A DNA stretch of 64,000 nucleotides from Limnohabitans sp. WS1 (GTDB taxonomy: Bacteria > Pseudomonadota > Gammaproteobacteria > Burkholderiales > Burkholderiaceae_C), in contig NZ_NERU01000009.1 in assembly GCF_003063265.1 (NCBI RefSeq), positions 98,831-162,830 on the forward strand, given 5' to 3'. A program made the position numbers and the translations under genes. The notes beneath the pieces are model-generated. The model saw nothing but the letters and a program-made list of their open reading frames with translations. It did not search any database and was not told the DNA's origin. Below are positions 8,568 to 17,104 of this stretch, piece after piece; within the stretch, counting starts at the first letter, position 1, and every line of letters starts with the position of its first letter.

Positions 8568-9434
8568 ATGCTGACCATCCTTTTCGACGGCATCGCCTAC
8601 GGCATGCTGCTCTTCATCTTGGCCGTGGGCCTGTCCGTGACCATGGGCTTGATGAACTTCATCAACCTAGCGCATGGCGCTTTTGCCATGGCGGGCGGCT
8701 ACCTCACGGTGGTGCTGATGCAGCGCTTTGAGCTGCCTTTTTTGTGGTGCCTGCCGCTGGCCTTTGTGGCCACGGCTTTGCTGGGGGCGGTGCTGGAGCG
8801 CACGCTGTACCGGCACATGTACAAGAAGCCCCATCTCGATCAGGTGTTGTTTTCGATCGGTCTGGCTTTCATGTCGGTGGCCAGTGTGGACTATTTGATG
8901 GGCTCGCAGCAGCAGATCATGCAGTTGCCCGATTGGCTGCGCGGTCGCACCGAGTTGTGGGACGGCGCCTTGGGCATGGGCCACTACCGCCTGTTCATCA
9001 TCGCGGTGTGCGCAGCGCTCACCGTGGGATTGCAATTCATTTTGGCCAAAACCCGCTTTGGCAGCCGCTTGCGCGCCAGTGTGGACGATGCCCGCGTGGC
9101 CGCAGGGCTGGGCATCCGCGTGAATTTGATCTTTGCCGCCACCTTTGCCGTGGGATCAGGCCTGGCCGGCCTGGGCGGGGCGCTGGGCGCCGAAGTGCTG
9201 GGCTTGGACCCGACCTTTCCGCTCAAGTTCATGGTGTACTTTTTGATCGTGGTGGCCGTGGGCGGCACCTCTTCCATCACCGGGCCGCTGTGGGCGGCGC
9301 TGCTTTTGGGCATTGCCGATGTGGCGGGCAAGTACTACATGCCCAAGCTCGGTTCCTTCATCGTGTATTCGCTGATGATCGCGATTTTGATTTGGCGTCC
9401 GCAAGGGCTGTTTGTGCGCAAGGGAGGTCGCTGA
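8568..9434 (+). CDS. ABC importer permease (LivH-like)
   Basis: 288 residues, about eight transmembrane helices, branched-chain amino-acid permease family. The N-terminus FDGIAYGMLLFILAVGLSVT and the NLAHGAF loop are typical of LivH, as is the C-terminal GPLWAALLLGIADV region with the cytoplasmic coupling segment. It pairs with the LivM-like protein that follows after one base. The ATG at 8568 gives the family-standard start; no strong ribosome-binding site is visible, so translation may depend on the region after the attenuator hairpin. Confidence 0.9.
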   Translation: MLTILFDGIAYGMLLFILAVGLSVTMGLMNFINLAHGAFAMAGGYLTVVLMQRFELPFLWCLPLAFVATALLGAVLERTLYRHMYKKPHLDQVLFSIGLAFMSVASVDYLMGSQQQIMQLPDWLRGRTELWDGALGMGHYRLFIIAVCAALTVGLQFILAKTRFGSRLRASVDDARVAAGLGIRVNLIFAATFAVGSGLAGLGGALGAEVLGLDPTFPLKFMVYFLIVVAVGGTSSITGPLWAALLLGIADVAGKYYMPKLGSFIVYSLMIAILIWRPQGLFVRKGGR

Positions 9435-9435
9435 C

Positions 9436-10428
9436 ATGAACAAACCCATGGATGCGCGTCAACAACTTTTATCCACCGCCCGCATGCGCGGCTGGGAGCC
9501 TTTGGTTTGGCTGGTGGCGTTTGCCTTGCCCCTGCTGGTGCCGGGCCATGCGCTGATCGTCAACGAGGTTGCCATCGTCGCCTTGTTTGCCGTGTCGCTC
9601 GATCTGGTGCTGGGCTACACCGGCATCGTGTCGCTGGGCCATGCGGCGTTTTTGGGTTTTGGGGCCTATGCCTCGGCCTTGTTTGCCAAGCATGTGATGC
9701 CCGACCCCATGGTCGGCCTGCTGTTTGGAACCTTTTGCGCCACGCTGCTGGGCGCGGCGTGTTCGCTCACCATCTTGCGTGGCACCGACCTGACGCGGCT
9801 CATGGTCACGCTGGGCATGGCGCTGATTTTGATGGAGTTGGCCAACAAACTGGACTGGCTGACGGGCGGCTCGGACGGATTGCAGGGCGTGATGATGGGC
9901 CCGGTGCTGGGCCGTTTTGAATTTGATTTGTATGGCCAGACCGCCGCCTGGTATTCGCTGACGGTGTTGCTGGTTTTGTTTGTGTTGGCGCGGCGTTGGG
10001 TGAATTCGCCCTGGGGCGCCACGCTCATGGCGGTGCGCGACAACCCTCTGCGTGCCATGGCCATTGGCATTCCGGTGCACAACCGTTTGGCCGTGGTCTA
10101 CACCGTGGCCGCCGCATTGGCTGGCGCTGCAGGGGCCTTGATGGCGCAAACCACCGGCTTTGCTTCGCTGGATGTGTTTGCTTTAGAGCGTTCGGCCGAC
10201 GTGATGCTGATGTTGGTCATCGGTGGCGTGGGCTGGCTGTATGGTGGTGTGGTCGGCGCGGTGGTGTTCAAACTCATGCACGACGTGATCGCGGGCATCA
10301 CGCCGCAGTACTGGACGTTTTGGATTGGTCTGTTTTTGGTGGTGCTGGTCATGGTCGGGCGTGAGCGTTTGATTCGCCCTTGGCTGTGGTTTGGCCGTGC
10401 TGCCGATCAGAAAGGTGGTGCGCAATGA
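9436..10428 (+). CDS. ABC importer permease (LivM-like)
   Basis: 330 residues with about nine hydrophobic helices. It has the LivM hallmarks: LDLVLGYTGIVSLGHAAFLG near residues 55-75 and the cytoplasmic coupling loop AVRDNPLRAMAIGI around 195-210. AGGGAGG lies 9 bp before the ATG. The stop overlaps the next start (ATGA). It forms the transmembrane heterodimer with the LivH-like protein. Confidence 0.9.
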   Translation: MNKPMDARQQLLSTARMRGWEPLVWLVAFALPLLVPGHALIVNEVAIVALFAVSLDLVLGYTGIVSLGHAAFLGFGAYASALFAKHVMPDPMVGLLFGTFCATLLGAACSLTILRGTDLTRLMVTLGMALILMELANKLDWLTGGSDGLQGVMMGPVLGRFEFDLYGQTAAWYSLTVLLVLFVLARRWVNSPWGATLMAVRDNPLRAMAIGIPVHNRLAVVYTVAAALAGAAGALMAQTTGFASLDVFALERSADVMLMLVIGGVGWLYGGVVGAVVFKLMHDVIAGITPQYWTFWIGLFLVVLVMVGRERLIRPWLWFGRAADQKGGAQ

Positions 10429-11207
10429 ATCAAGCTGTCATGAACGCCCCCGTCGTGTTGAAGGCTCAGGGCCTCGTCAAACAATTCGGCGGCATCACCG
10501 CCACCGACAACGTCAACCTTGAATTGCGCTTGGGCGCACGCCATGCACTGATCGGCCCCAACGGCGCGGGCAAGACCACACTCATCAATTTGTTCACCGG
10601 CGTCTTGCCGCCGACTTCGGGCCGCATTGAACTGCTGGGACAAGACATCAGCCAGCTCGCGCCGCACCTGCGTGTGCGCCGGGGCATGGTGCGCACTTTT
10701 CAGATCAACCAACTGTTCGCCAGCATGACGCCTTTGCAGACGCTGGCCATGGTGGTCTCGCAGCAGCGGGGCTTGGGCGGGCGTTGGTGGTCGGTGCTGG
10801 GTCAAGACAAGGCCGTGGTCGAGCGCTGCGAAGCTTTGCTTGAATTGTTCCGCCTGACCGAAGTCATGCACCAGCGCACCGAGCATTTGGCCTACGGCAA
10901 ACGTCGCTTGCTGGAGATGGCGATTGCGCTGGCCTGCGAGCCCAAGGTGCTGCTGCTCGACGAGCCGGTGGCCGGTGTGCCTGCGGGCGAACGCGAAGAG
11001 CTCTTGCAAACCGTGGCAGCGTTGCCCGCCGAAGTGTCGGTCTTGCTGATCGAGCACGACATGGACCTGGTGTTTGAATTTGCCGACCGCATCACCGTGC
11101 TGGTCAACGGTGCGGTGCTGACCGAAGGCACGCCCGAAGCGATCGCCGCCGACCCGCAAGTCAAGGCCGTGTATTTGGGGCATGGCGAGGAGGTGGTCCA
11201 TGGCTGA
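10425..11207 (+). CDS. ABC importer ATPase (LivG-like)
   Basis: 260 residues. Walker A is GPNGAGKTTL (about residues 45-54). The signature position reads LAYGKRRLLEMAIAL, in place of the canonical LSGGQ and as is usual in LivG proteins. Walker B is VLLLDEPVAGV, followed by the switch histidine in LIEHDMDLVF. It energises uptake together with the LivF-like subunit, whose start overlaps this stop by 8 bp. Confidence 0.92.
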   Translation: MNQAVMNAPVVLKAQGLVKQFGGITATDNVNLELRLGARHALIGPNGAGKTTLINLFTGVLPPTSGRIELLGQDISQLAPHLRVRRGMVRTFQINQLFASMTPLQTLAMVVSQQRGLGGRWWSVLGQDKAVVERCEALLELFRLTEVMHQRTEHLAYGKRRLLEMAIALACEPKVLLLDEPVAGVPAGEREELLQTVAALPAEVSVLLIEHDMDLVFEFADRITVLVNGAVLTEGTPEAIAADPQVKAVYLGHGEEVVHG

Positions 11208-11922
11208 TTTATTGCGTGTTGAAAATCTGCGGGCCGGTTACGGCGAAGCCGTGGTGCTGAACGACATCAGCCTGTCGCTGGGCGAGGGCGAAACCCTGGC
11301 GCTGCTGGGGCGCAATGGCACTGGCAAAACCACGCTCATGGACACGCTGGCTGGGGCCACACGGCAACATGGCGGGCAGATCTTTCTGGGCGGTCAGCCG
11401 CTGCACACTTTGCCTTCGCACGAGCGGGCGGCCGCAGGCATTGGTTGGGTGCCGCAAGAGCGCAATATTTTCAAATCGCTCACGGTGCAGGAAAACCTGA
11501 CCGCAGTGGCGCGGCCCGCACGACAAAGTCGCGCCTGGACGCCCGAGCGCGTGTACGCGTTGTTCCCGCGTTTGGCCGAGCGCAAAACCAATTTGGGCAC
11601 GCAGCTGTCGGGCGGTGAGCAGCAGATGTTGGCCGTAGGCCGAGCGCTGGTGCTCAACCCGCGCTTGCTCTTGCTGGACGAGCCGCTCGAAGGCTTGGCC
11701 CCCATCATCGTGGAAGAACTGCTGCGTGCGATTGCCCGCATCACCCGCGAAGAGGGCCTGTCGGCCATCATCGTGGAGCAGCACCCGCAAGCGATTTTGA
11801 AGATCAGCCACCACGCGGTCGTGTTGGACCAGGGCAAGGTGGTGCACGCCAGCGATGCAAACACCTTGCGCGAGAACCCTGAATTGCTGGACAGTCTGCT
11901 GGGCGTGGCCCGCAAGCTTTGA
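11200..11922 (+). CDS. ABC importer ATPase (LivF-like)
   Basis: 240 residues. It has Walker A GRNGTGKTTL, the canonical signature LSGGEQQMLAVGRAL, Walker B LLLLDEPLEGLAP and the switch histidine IVEQH. GAGGAGG lies just before the ATG at 11200, inside the end of the previous gene. It completes a five-component importer (binding protein, two permeases, two ATPases) and is followed 45 bp later by the oxygenase gene, so import and first catabolic step look co-expressed. Confidence 0.92.
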   Translation: MADLLRVENLRAGYGEAVVLNDISLSLGEGETLALLGRNGTGKTTLMDTLAGATRQHGGQIFLGGQPLHTLPSHERAAAGIGWVPQERNIFKSLTVQENLTAVARPARQSRAWTPERVYALFPRLAERKTNLGTQLSGGEQQMLAVGRALVLNPRLLLLDEPLEGLAPIIVEELLRAIARITREEGLSAIIVEQHPQAILKISHHAVVLDQGKVVHASDANTLRENPELLDSLLGVARKL

Positions 11923-11967
11923 ACACCCGCTTTGACCAAAAGCTTTGAATTGGAGAGGAAGGACAAG

Positions 11968-13020
11968 ATGTTCATCAAAAACACCTGGTATGTGGCTTGC
12001 ACCTTGAGCGAACTCGAAGCTCTGGGCGACAAGCCGCTGGGCCGCACCATTTGCAACGAAAAAATGGCCTTTTTCAAAGGCCCGGATGGCCGTGTGGCGG
12101 CGGTGGAAGATTTTTGCCCGCACCGGGGCGCGCCCTTGTCGCTGGGCAAGGTGTGCAAGGGCCATTTGCAGTGCGGCTACCACGGCCTGGAAATGGGCAC
12201 CGATGGCAAAACTGTGCAGATGCCTGGCCAGCGCGTGCGCGGCTTTCCGGCCATCAAAGCGTTTGCCGTGGTCGAGCGCTATGGTTTTGTCTGGGTTTGG
12301 CCGGGTGACCCCGCCCAAGCCGACGAGGTCAAGATGCCCGTTTTTGAGTTTTTTGACAACCCGGCTTGGGCTTATGGCGGTGGGCTGTACCACGTCAAGG
12401 CCGATTACCGCCTGATGATCGACAACCTGATGGACTTGACGCACGAGACCTATGTGCATGCCAACAGCATTGGCCAGCCCGAGATCGACGAGACGCCTTG
12501 CACCACCACGGTGGCGGGTGATCAGGTCATTTTGCAGCGCCACATGACGGGCATTCAGGCACCACCGTTTTGGCAAATGGCCATGAGCGCCAATGGCCTG
12601 GACCCTCAGGCCAAGGTGGACCGCTGGCAAATCTGCCGCTTCACGCCGCCTACTCACATCATGATCGACGTGGGTGTGGCGCTGGCAGGGCACGGCGGTT
12701 TTGATGCGCCGCCTGAAGTCAAAGCCTACAGCGTGGTGGTGGACTTCATCACCCCCGAGACCGAGACCTCGCACTGGTACCACTGGGGCATGGCACGCCA
12801 GTTCAAGCCGCACGATGCTGAGCTGACCGACAAAATTCGAGCGGGCCAAGGCGGCATCTTCAATGAAGACATGGAGATGCTGCAACTGCAACAAGCCAAC
12901 ATCAGCCAATGGCCAGACCGCAAGCTCTTGATGCTCAACATCGACTCCGGTGGGGTGCAATCGCGCCGTATCATCGAGCGTTTACTGGCCCAAGAAAACA
13001 CCTCCGAGATCACCGCATGA
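11968..13020 (+). CDS. vanA: Rieske oxygenase, VanA-like (vanillate O-demethylase type)
   Basis: 350 residues. The N-terminal Rieske [2Fe-2S] domain has CPHRG (about residues 47-51) and CGYHG. The mononuclear-iron site in the catalytic domain is NLMDLTHETYVH (Asp/His/His, about 152-163). Length, the NTWYVACTLSEL start and the ISQWPDRKLLMLNIDSGG-type tail fit the VanA/TsaM/DdmC group of O-demethylating oxygenases. GGAGAGGAAGGA precedes the ATG. Vanillate to protocatechuate is the likeliest reaction given the lig operon 9 kb away, but other methoxyaromatics are possible. The expected VanB reductase is represented only by the small ferredoxin that follows. Confidence 0.85.
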   Translation: MFIKNTWYVACTLSELEALGDKPLGRTICNEKMAFFKGPDGRVAAVEDFCPHRGAPLSLGKVCKGHLQCGYHGLEMGTDGKTVQMPGQRVRGFPAIKAFAVVERYGFVWVWPGDPAQADEVKMPVFEFFDNPAWAYGGGLYHVKADYRLMIDNLMDLTHETYVHANSIGQPEIDETPCTTTVAGDQVILQRHMTGIQAPPFWQMAMSANGLDPQAKVDRWQICRFTPPTHIMIDVGVALAGHGGFDAPPEVKAYSVVVDFITPETETSHWYHWGMARQFKPHDAELTDKIRAGQGGIFNEDMEMLQLQQANISQWPDRKLLMLNIDSGGVQSRRIIERLLAQENTSEITA

Positions 13021-13325
13021 GCACTTCAGAACCCACCCAAACCCCCATCGACGCCGACGGCAGCTTCGAGGTCCATCTGCAAAAAAGCGGCCAGACCCTG
13101 AAAGTCTCCAAGGATCAGTCGATTCTGTCTGTGTTGCAGGACGCGGGCCATGATGTGCCGTTTTCTTGCTCACAAGGTGTTTGCGGCACCTGCCTGACCT
13201 CGGTGATCGCGGGCACGCCTGACCACTGGGACATGTTCCTCACCCCTGAAGAGCAGCAGGCCAATGACCAGATGCTGATCTGCTGCTCACGCAGCCAGAC
13301 AGCGCGCTTGGTGCTGGATCTGTAA
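13017..13325 (+). CDS. Stand-alone VanB-type [2Fe-2S] ferredoxin
   Basis: 102 residues, overlapping the oxygenase stop (ATGA). The cluster ligands are in CSQGVCGTC plus a distal Cys in LICCSR, the plant-type pattern seen in the C-terminal third of VanB/PDR-type reductases, and the AGTPDHWDMFLTPEEQ segment is also VanB-like. The FMN and NADH-binding domains that normally precede it are absent, with no remnant in the surrounding frames. It presumably passes electrons to the VanA-like Rieske centre and must receive them from a reductase encoded elsewhere. It may be a truncated VanB or a naturally separate component. Confidence 0.85.
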   Translation: MSTSEPTQTPIDADGSFEVHLQKSGQTLKVSKDQSILSVLQDAGHDVPFSCSQGVCGTCLTSVIAGTPDHWDMFLTPEEQQANDQMLICCSRSQTARLVLDL

Positions 13326-13484
13326 AGCCCTCACTGCCTCGCCTGCCGCTCAGCAGGTCGGCGCTTTGAATCCCGACACCAAGCCTGCGCAGGGGCCTGC
13401 CCGGCCTTTGTGCAAGCTGCGATCCGTCAAGAGGGTGTGCATCTCATTCGGGGTGACAATACCCGCTCTTGTTGTCACCTTGCC

Positions 13485-15920
13485 ATGTCTGCCCCTGCTT
13501 ACCCTCCCATTGCCCATGTATTGCTGGTCATCACCAAAGGTGAAGCCGGTGGGGCGCAGACCCATGTGCTGGAGTTGTGCCGTGCCTTGCAAGGCCGGGT
13601 GCGCTTCACGGTGGTGATGGGTGGCAACGACGCACACAGCGTGCTCGCGCAAAGCCTGAAGGACTTGGGCATCGCGGTGCTGGCGCTGCCGAGTTTGCAA
13701 AACTCGCTCAACCCCCTGAAGGTGCTGGCCTCGGTGTGGGCCTTGCTGGCGCATCTGCGCGTACTGCAGCCCGATGTCATCCATGCCCACAGCGCCGTGG
13801 CCGGGGTGATCGCACGCCTGGCGGGCAAGCTGCGGCAAATTCCGGTGGTCTACACGGTGCATGGCTTTGGCTTCAAGCCGCAAGCGCCTTGGCTGATCCG
13901 CACCAACGCCTGGCTGGCCGAGGCGGTGCTGGCCGCTTGGACCACGCGCATGGTCTGCGTGTCGGCCTACGAAAAACAGTTGGCCACGCGTTTGCCCATG
14001 CCGCCCGAGCGGGTGAGTGTGGTGCACAACGCGCTGGCCGATGTGCCCTGGCGCAGCGACATGGCCGCACAGCCGCCGCGCCTGGTCATGGTGGCCCGCA
14101 TGGCCGCGCCCAAGCGGCCCGATGTTTTGATCGAGGCCCTGGCCTTGCTGGCACATCTTGGCCTGACCCCCCCAACCCGTATTTTGGGGGGCGGGCCGGA
14201 CCTGGCCCGCCACCAGCAAACCGCCGCCGCTATGCCGCACATCCAGCTGGAGGGCGACGTGAGCGACGTGGCCCAGCGCCTGGCGCAGCACCAGATTTTT
14301 GTGCTCTTGTCCGACCACGAGGGCCTGCCGATCTCCATTCTGGAGGCCATGCGCGCGGGCATGGCGATCGTGGCCACGCGTTTGCCGGGCATCGAAGAAA
14401 TGCTCACGCACACCGAAAGCGCCTGGCTGGTGCCCAACAGCCCACAGGCCGTGGCCGATGCGCTGCAGACCCTGCTGGCCGATTCGCCCTTGCGACAGCG
14501 TTTGGGCCAAGCGGCACGCGCGCGCTACGAGGCGCAGTTTCAGCCCGAGGCCATGGCCGAGCCGGTGCTGGCCATTTACCAGCAAGCGCCCTTGATGGCC
14601 ACCGCCCGCTGGCCCATGACGCGCCCGCGCCGCCACACCCAGCAACTGGCCTCGCAGCAAGCGCACCGCCAAAGCGCCCACCTGGTCTGGAGCCTGCTGG
14701 GTTTGGTGATGATCGGCCTGGCCTATGCCATCAGCCAGGCCCTGATGGCCAGTGGCTTGGCCACGGTGGACTTTGGCCGCACCGTGCTGGCCAGCCTGGT
14801 GCCTTATGCGTTGGCGGCGCACCTGTTGTACCGGGGGGCGCACATGCCTGCGGCCGAGCGCGGCCCCTTGTTGCTCGTCACCACCGGCTTGCCGTTTTGG
14901 CTCACGCCTCTGGCTTTTGCCTTGCTGCAGCAGCCCTATTCACGCGGCGCTTTGCTCTTGACCTATGTGCTGTGCACCTTCTGGTTTTGGCTGGCCGACC
15001 AGTGGTTTTTGCGCCACCGACCCTGGCGTCTGGTGTACCAGGACCCGCGAGTGCCCGGCCTGTTGGCCCCTTGCTTGCCCGACCCCAACGGCCAGGGCCT
15101 GCCGCGCATCCGCTTGCTGCCCTGGCCCGAGCAGGGCATGCCGCCTGGCGCAGCGCTGGCGTGTGACGGCGCGGTCGTGCCTTCAGCCCCCCCCAGCCCC
15201 GAACGCCACCGCTTTTTGACCGCGCTCAAGCTGCAGCACATCCGCCTGTACAGCCCCGAATCGTTGCAGCAAAGCCTGACCGGGCGCATGTCGAACGAGA
15301 CCCTGCAAAACGAGCTGTGGCAAACCGATGGCAACCCGGCTTACGACTTGGCCAAGCGGCTGATCGATGTGAGCGTGGTGCTGGCCCTGCTGCCGCTGTG
15401 GCTGCCGCTGGCACTGTTGGTGGCGGTGGGTGTCAAGATCGACTCGCCCGGTCCGGCCCTGTTCAGCCAGCGGCGCACCGGCATGCACGGCCAAAGTTTC
15501 CGGATCTGGAAGTTCCGCAGCATGCGCCACGAAACGCAACTTAACCCGCAGTTCGCCCAGGCCAACGACCCGCGCATCACGCGCTTTGGGCATTGGATTC
15601 GCCGCACCCGGCTCGATGAAATTCCCCAGCTGTTCAACGTGCTGATGGGGCACATGAGCCTGATCGGCCCACGCCCCGAGCAAGACGGTTTTGTGCAGCA
15701 GTTTGCCGAGCAAATGCCCAGCTACCCCTACCGCCACCTGGTGCGCCCCGGCCTGACCGGCTGGGCGCAGGTGCAGCAAGGCTATGCGGCCAGCGCCGAT
15801 GAAACCGCCATCAAACTCAGCTACGACCTGTACTACATCACGCACTACAGTCTGGCCATGGACTTGCTGATCGTGTTCAAAACCATCCAGACCGTGCTGA
15901 CCGGGCGCGGTGCGCGCTGA
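13485..15920 (+). CDS. GT4 glycosyltransferase / sugar-phosphate transferase fusion
   Basis: 811 residues that combine two enzymes. Residues ~8-385 are a GT4 glycosyltransferase (GGAQTHVLEL donor loop, HAHSAVAG, and the acceptor/donor E-x7-E motif EGLPISILE). Residues ~400-535 hold about four hydrophobic helices. Residues ~615-811 are a bacterial sugar transferase of the WcaJ/WbaP type (KFRSMR, TRLDEIPQLFNVLMG, SLIGPRPE, RPGLTGWAQV). The second half would put the first sugar phosphate on undecaprenyl phosphate at the inner membrane, and the first half would add the next sugar. The frame is unbroken, so this is not an overlap of two genes. The start at 13485 has no clear ribosome-binding site and is the least certain part. 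Confidence 0.85.
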   Translation: MSAPAYPPIAHVLLVITKGEAGGAQTHVLELCRALQGRVRFTVVMGGNDAHSVLAQSLKDLGIAVLALPSLQNSLNPLKVLASVWALLAHLRVLQPDVIHAHSAVAGVIARLAGKLRQIPVVYTVHGFGFKPQAPWLIRTNAWLAEAVLAAWTTRMVCVSAYEKQLATRLPMPPERVSVVHNALADVPWRSDMAAQPPRLVMVARMAAPKRPDVLIEALALLAHLGLTPPTRILGGGPDLARHQQTAAAMPHIQLEGDVSDVAQRLAQHQIFVLLSDHEGLPISILEAMRAGMAIVATRLPGIEEMLTHTESAWLVPNSPQAVADALQTLLADSPLRQRLGQAARARYEAQFQPEAMAEPVLAIYQQAPLMATARWPMTRPRRHTQQLASQQAHRQSAHLVWSLLGLVMIGLAYAISQALMASGLATVDFGRTVLASLVPYALAAHLLYRGAHMPAAERGPLLLVTTGLPFWLTPLAFALLQQPYSRGALLLTYVLCTFWFWLADQWFLRHRPWRLVYQDPRVPGLLAPCLPDPNGQGLPRIRLLPWPEQGMPPGAALACDGAVVPSAPPSPERHRFLTALKLQHIRLYSPESLQQSLTGRMSNETLQNELWQTDGNPAYDLAKRLIDVSVVLALLPLWLPLALLVAVGVKIDSPGPALFSQRRTGMHGQSFRIWKFRSMRHETQLNPQFAQANDPRITRFGHWIRRTRLDEIPQLFNVLMGHMSLIGPRPEQDGFVQQFAEQMPSYPYRHLVRPGLTGWAQVQQGYAASADETAIKLSYDLYYITHYSLAMDLLIVFKTIQTVLTGRGAR

Positions 15921-15928
15921 GCCTGCCC

Positions 15929-17104
15929 ATGCCCATGTCAAGCCCTCGCCAAGTTTTGTTGCTGACCGAAGAGTCCGGTGTGGGCGGCGTGCAGACCACG
16001 CTGCATTGGCTTGAATCGGGCCTGGCCGCGCGCGGCTGGCACGTCACGCGGCTGCCGGTGCGGCGCGGCCGTCCCTCGCTGTGGGCCTGCTGGCAGGCGG
16101 CGCGGCGGGCGCAGGTGCTGGTGGCCTCCAACAATTTCCGGCCGGCCTATGCGGCAGTGGCCCTGGCTTGGCTGGCCCGCAGGCCCAGTGTGGTTTGGGT
16201 ACACGGCCCTTTGCAAGAGGTGTTGCAGCAGGCCGGGGCCTCGCGCCTGAAAACCGGCTGGCTGCGCACGGTGTACCAAAGGGCCAGCCAACTGGTGTGT
16301 GCTTCACAGACCTCGTGCGACAGCTTGGTGCGCGTGATGACAGATGCTGGGGGCGAGGCCGCGAGTGCCATCCAGTCCCGCCTGAGCGTGATCCGAAACC
16401 CGGCGGTCTTGCCCGGTGCTGGCGAAGGTGACGCCGTCATGCCCACCACCATGCCCGTCAGCGAGGTGATCGCTTTGGGTTTTGTCGGTCGTTTGTCCCC
16501 CGAAAAACAGCCTTTGCAGTTGCTGACCATGCTGCGCCTTTTGCCTGCCGCCTGCCAACTGCATGTGGTGGGCGATGGCGAGTTGATGGGCGCCATGCGC
16601 AGCGCCGGGCAAGACCTGCTGACCCAAGGCCGCCTGCACCTGCACGGCCAGCAAACCGTGAGCGCGCAGACCTACCAGGCCTGGCGGGCCACGGTGCTGT
16701 GCTCGCGCTACGAGGGTTACCCCATGACGGCGCTGGAGTCGCTGGCCTGCGGCGTGCCCTGCGTGAGCACGCCCATCCCTGCGATGCAGGAAATGCTGGG
16801 CACAACGGCCCCGCTCTGGCTGGCACACGATGACAGCCCCGCAGCACTGGCTCAAGCGGTGCAGCGCTGCCTGGCGCAAGCGCCCGCCGATCGGCAAGCG
16901 GCCATCGACCTGTTGCAACAACAGCACCGCCTGGAGACCTTTGTGCAGGCCTGGGACCAAGTGCTCACGGGCTTGCTGCAGCGGCGAGGGAAGGGGGAAA
17001 AGCCAGGGCAAAGGCAAGGACAAAGGCAAGGACCAAGGCAGGGCCATGGTGCTGTGCCCACGGACGCATCGCGCGAAGACAACCCCTCAGGAGGGCGGCC
17101 GTGA
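15929..17104 (+). CDS. GT4 family glycosyltransferase with low-complexity tail
   Basis: 391 residues. The N-terminal Rossmann half has ESGVGGVQTTLHWLE, and the donor-binding half has GFVGRLSPEKQP and the E-x7-E motif EGYPMTALE. It would add a sugar during surface-polysaccharide assembly in the cytoplasm. It begins 8 bp after the fusion gene. The last ~45 residues are a basic, glycine/glutamine-rich run (repeats of GQRQ) encoded by an imperfect short tandem repeat at about 16998-17044; this tail is not part of the family fold and may be a repeat expansion. The stop overlaps the next start (GTGA). Confidence 0.85.
   Translation: MPMSSPRQVLLLTEESGVGGVQTTLHWLESGLAARGWHVTRLPVRRGRPSLWACWQAARRAQVLVASNNFRPAYAAVALAWLARRPSVVWVHGPLQEVLQQAGASRLKTGWLRTVYQRASQLVCASQTSCDSLVRVMTDAGGEAASAIQSRLSVIRNPAVLPGAGEGDAVMPTTMPVSEVIALGFVGRLSPEKQPLQLLTMLRLLPAACQLHVVGDGELMGAMRSAGQDLLTQGRLHLHGQQTVSAQTYQAWRATVLCSRYEGYPMTALESLACGVPCVSTPIPAMQEMLGTTAPLWLAHDDSPAALAQAVQRCLAQAPADRQAAIDLLQQQHRLETFVQAWDQVLTGLLQRRGKGEKPGQRQGQRQGPRQGHGAVPTDASREDNPSGGRP

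Noticed and set aside
7310..8593. 427-codon open frame opposite the ABC binding-protein gene
   Set aside because: Antisense to a clear binding protein with signal peptide and ribosome-binding site; its product has no family pattern.
11209..12960. 583-codon open frame opposite the oxygenase and ATPase genes
   Set aside because: It is antisense to well-identified genes, and its His/Arg/Gln-rich composition is typical of antisense frames in GC-rich DNA.
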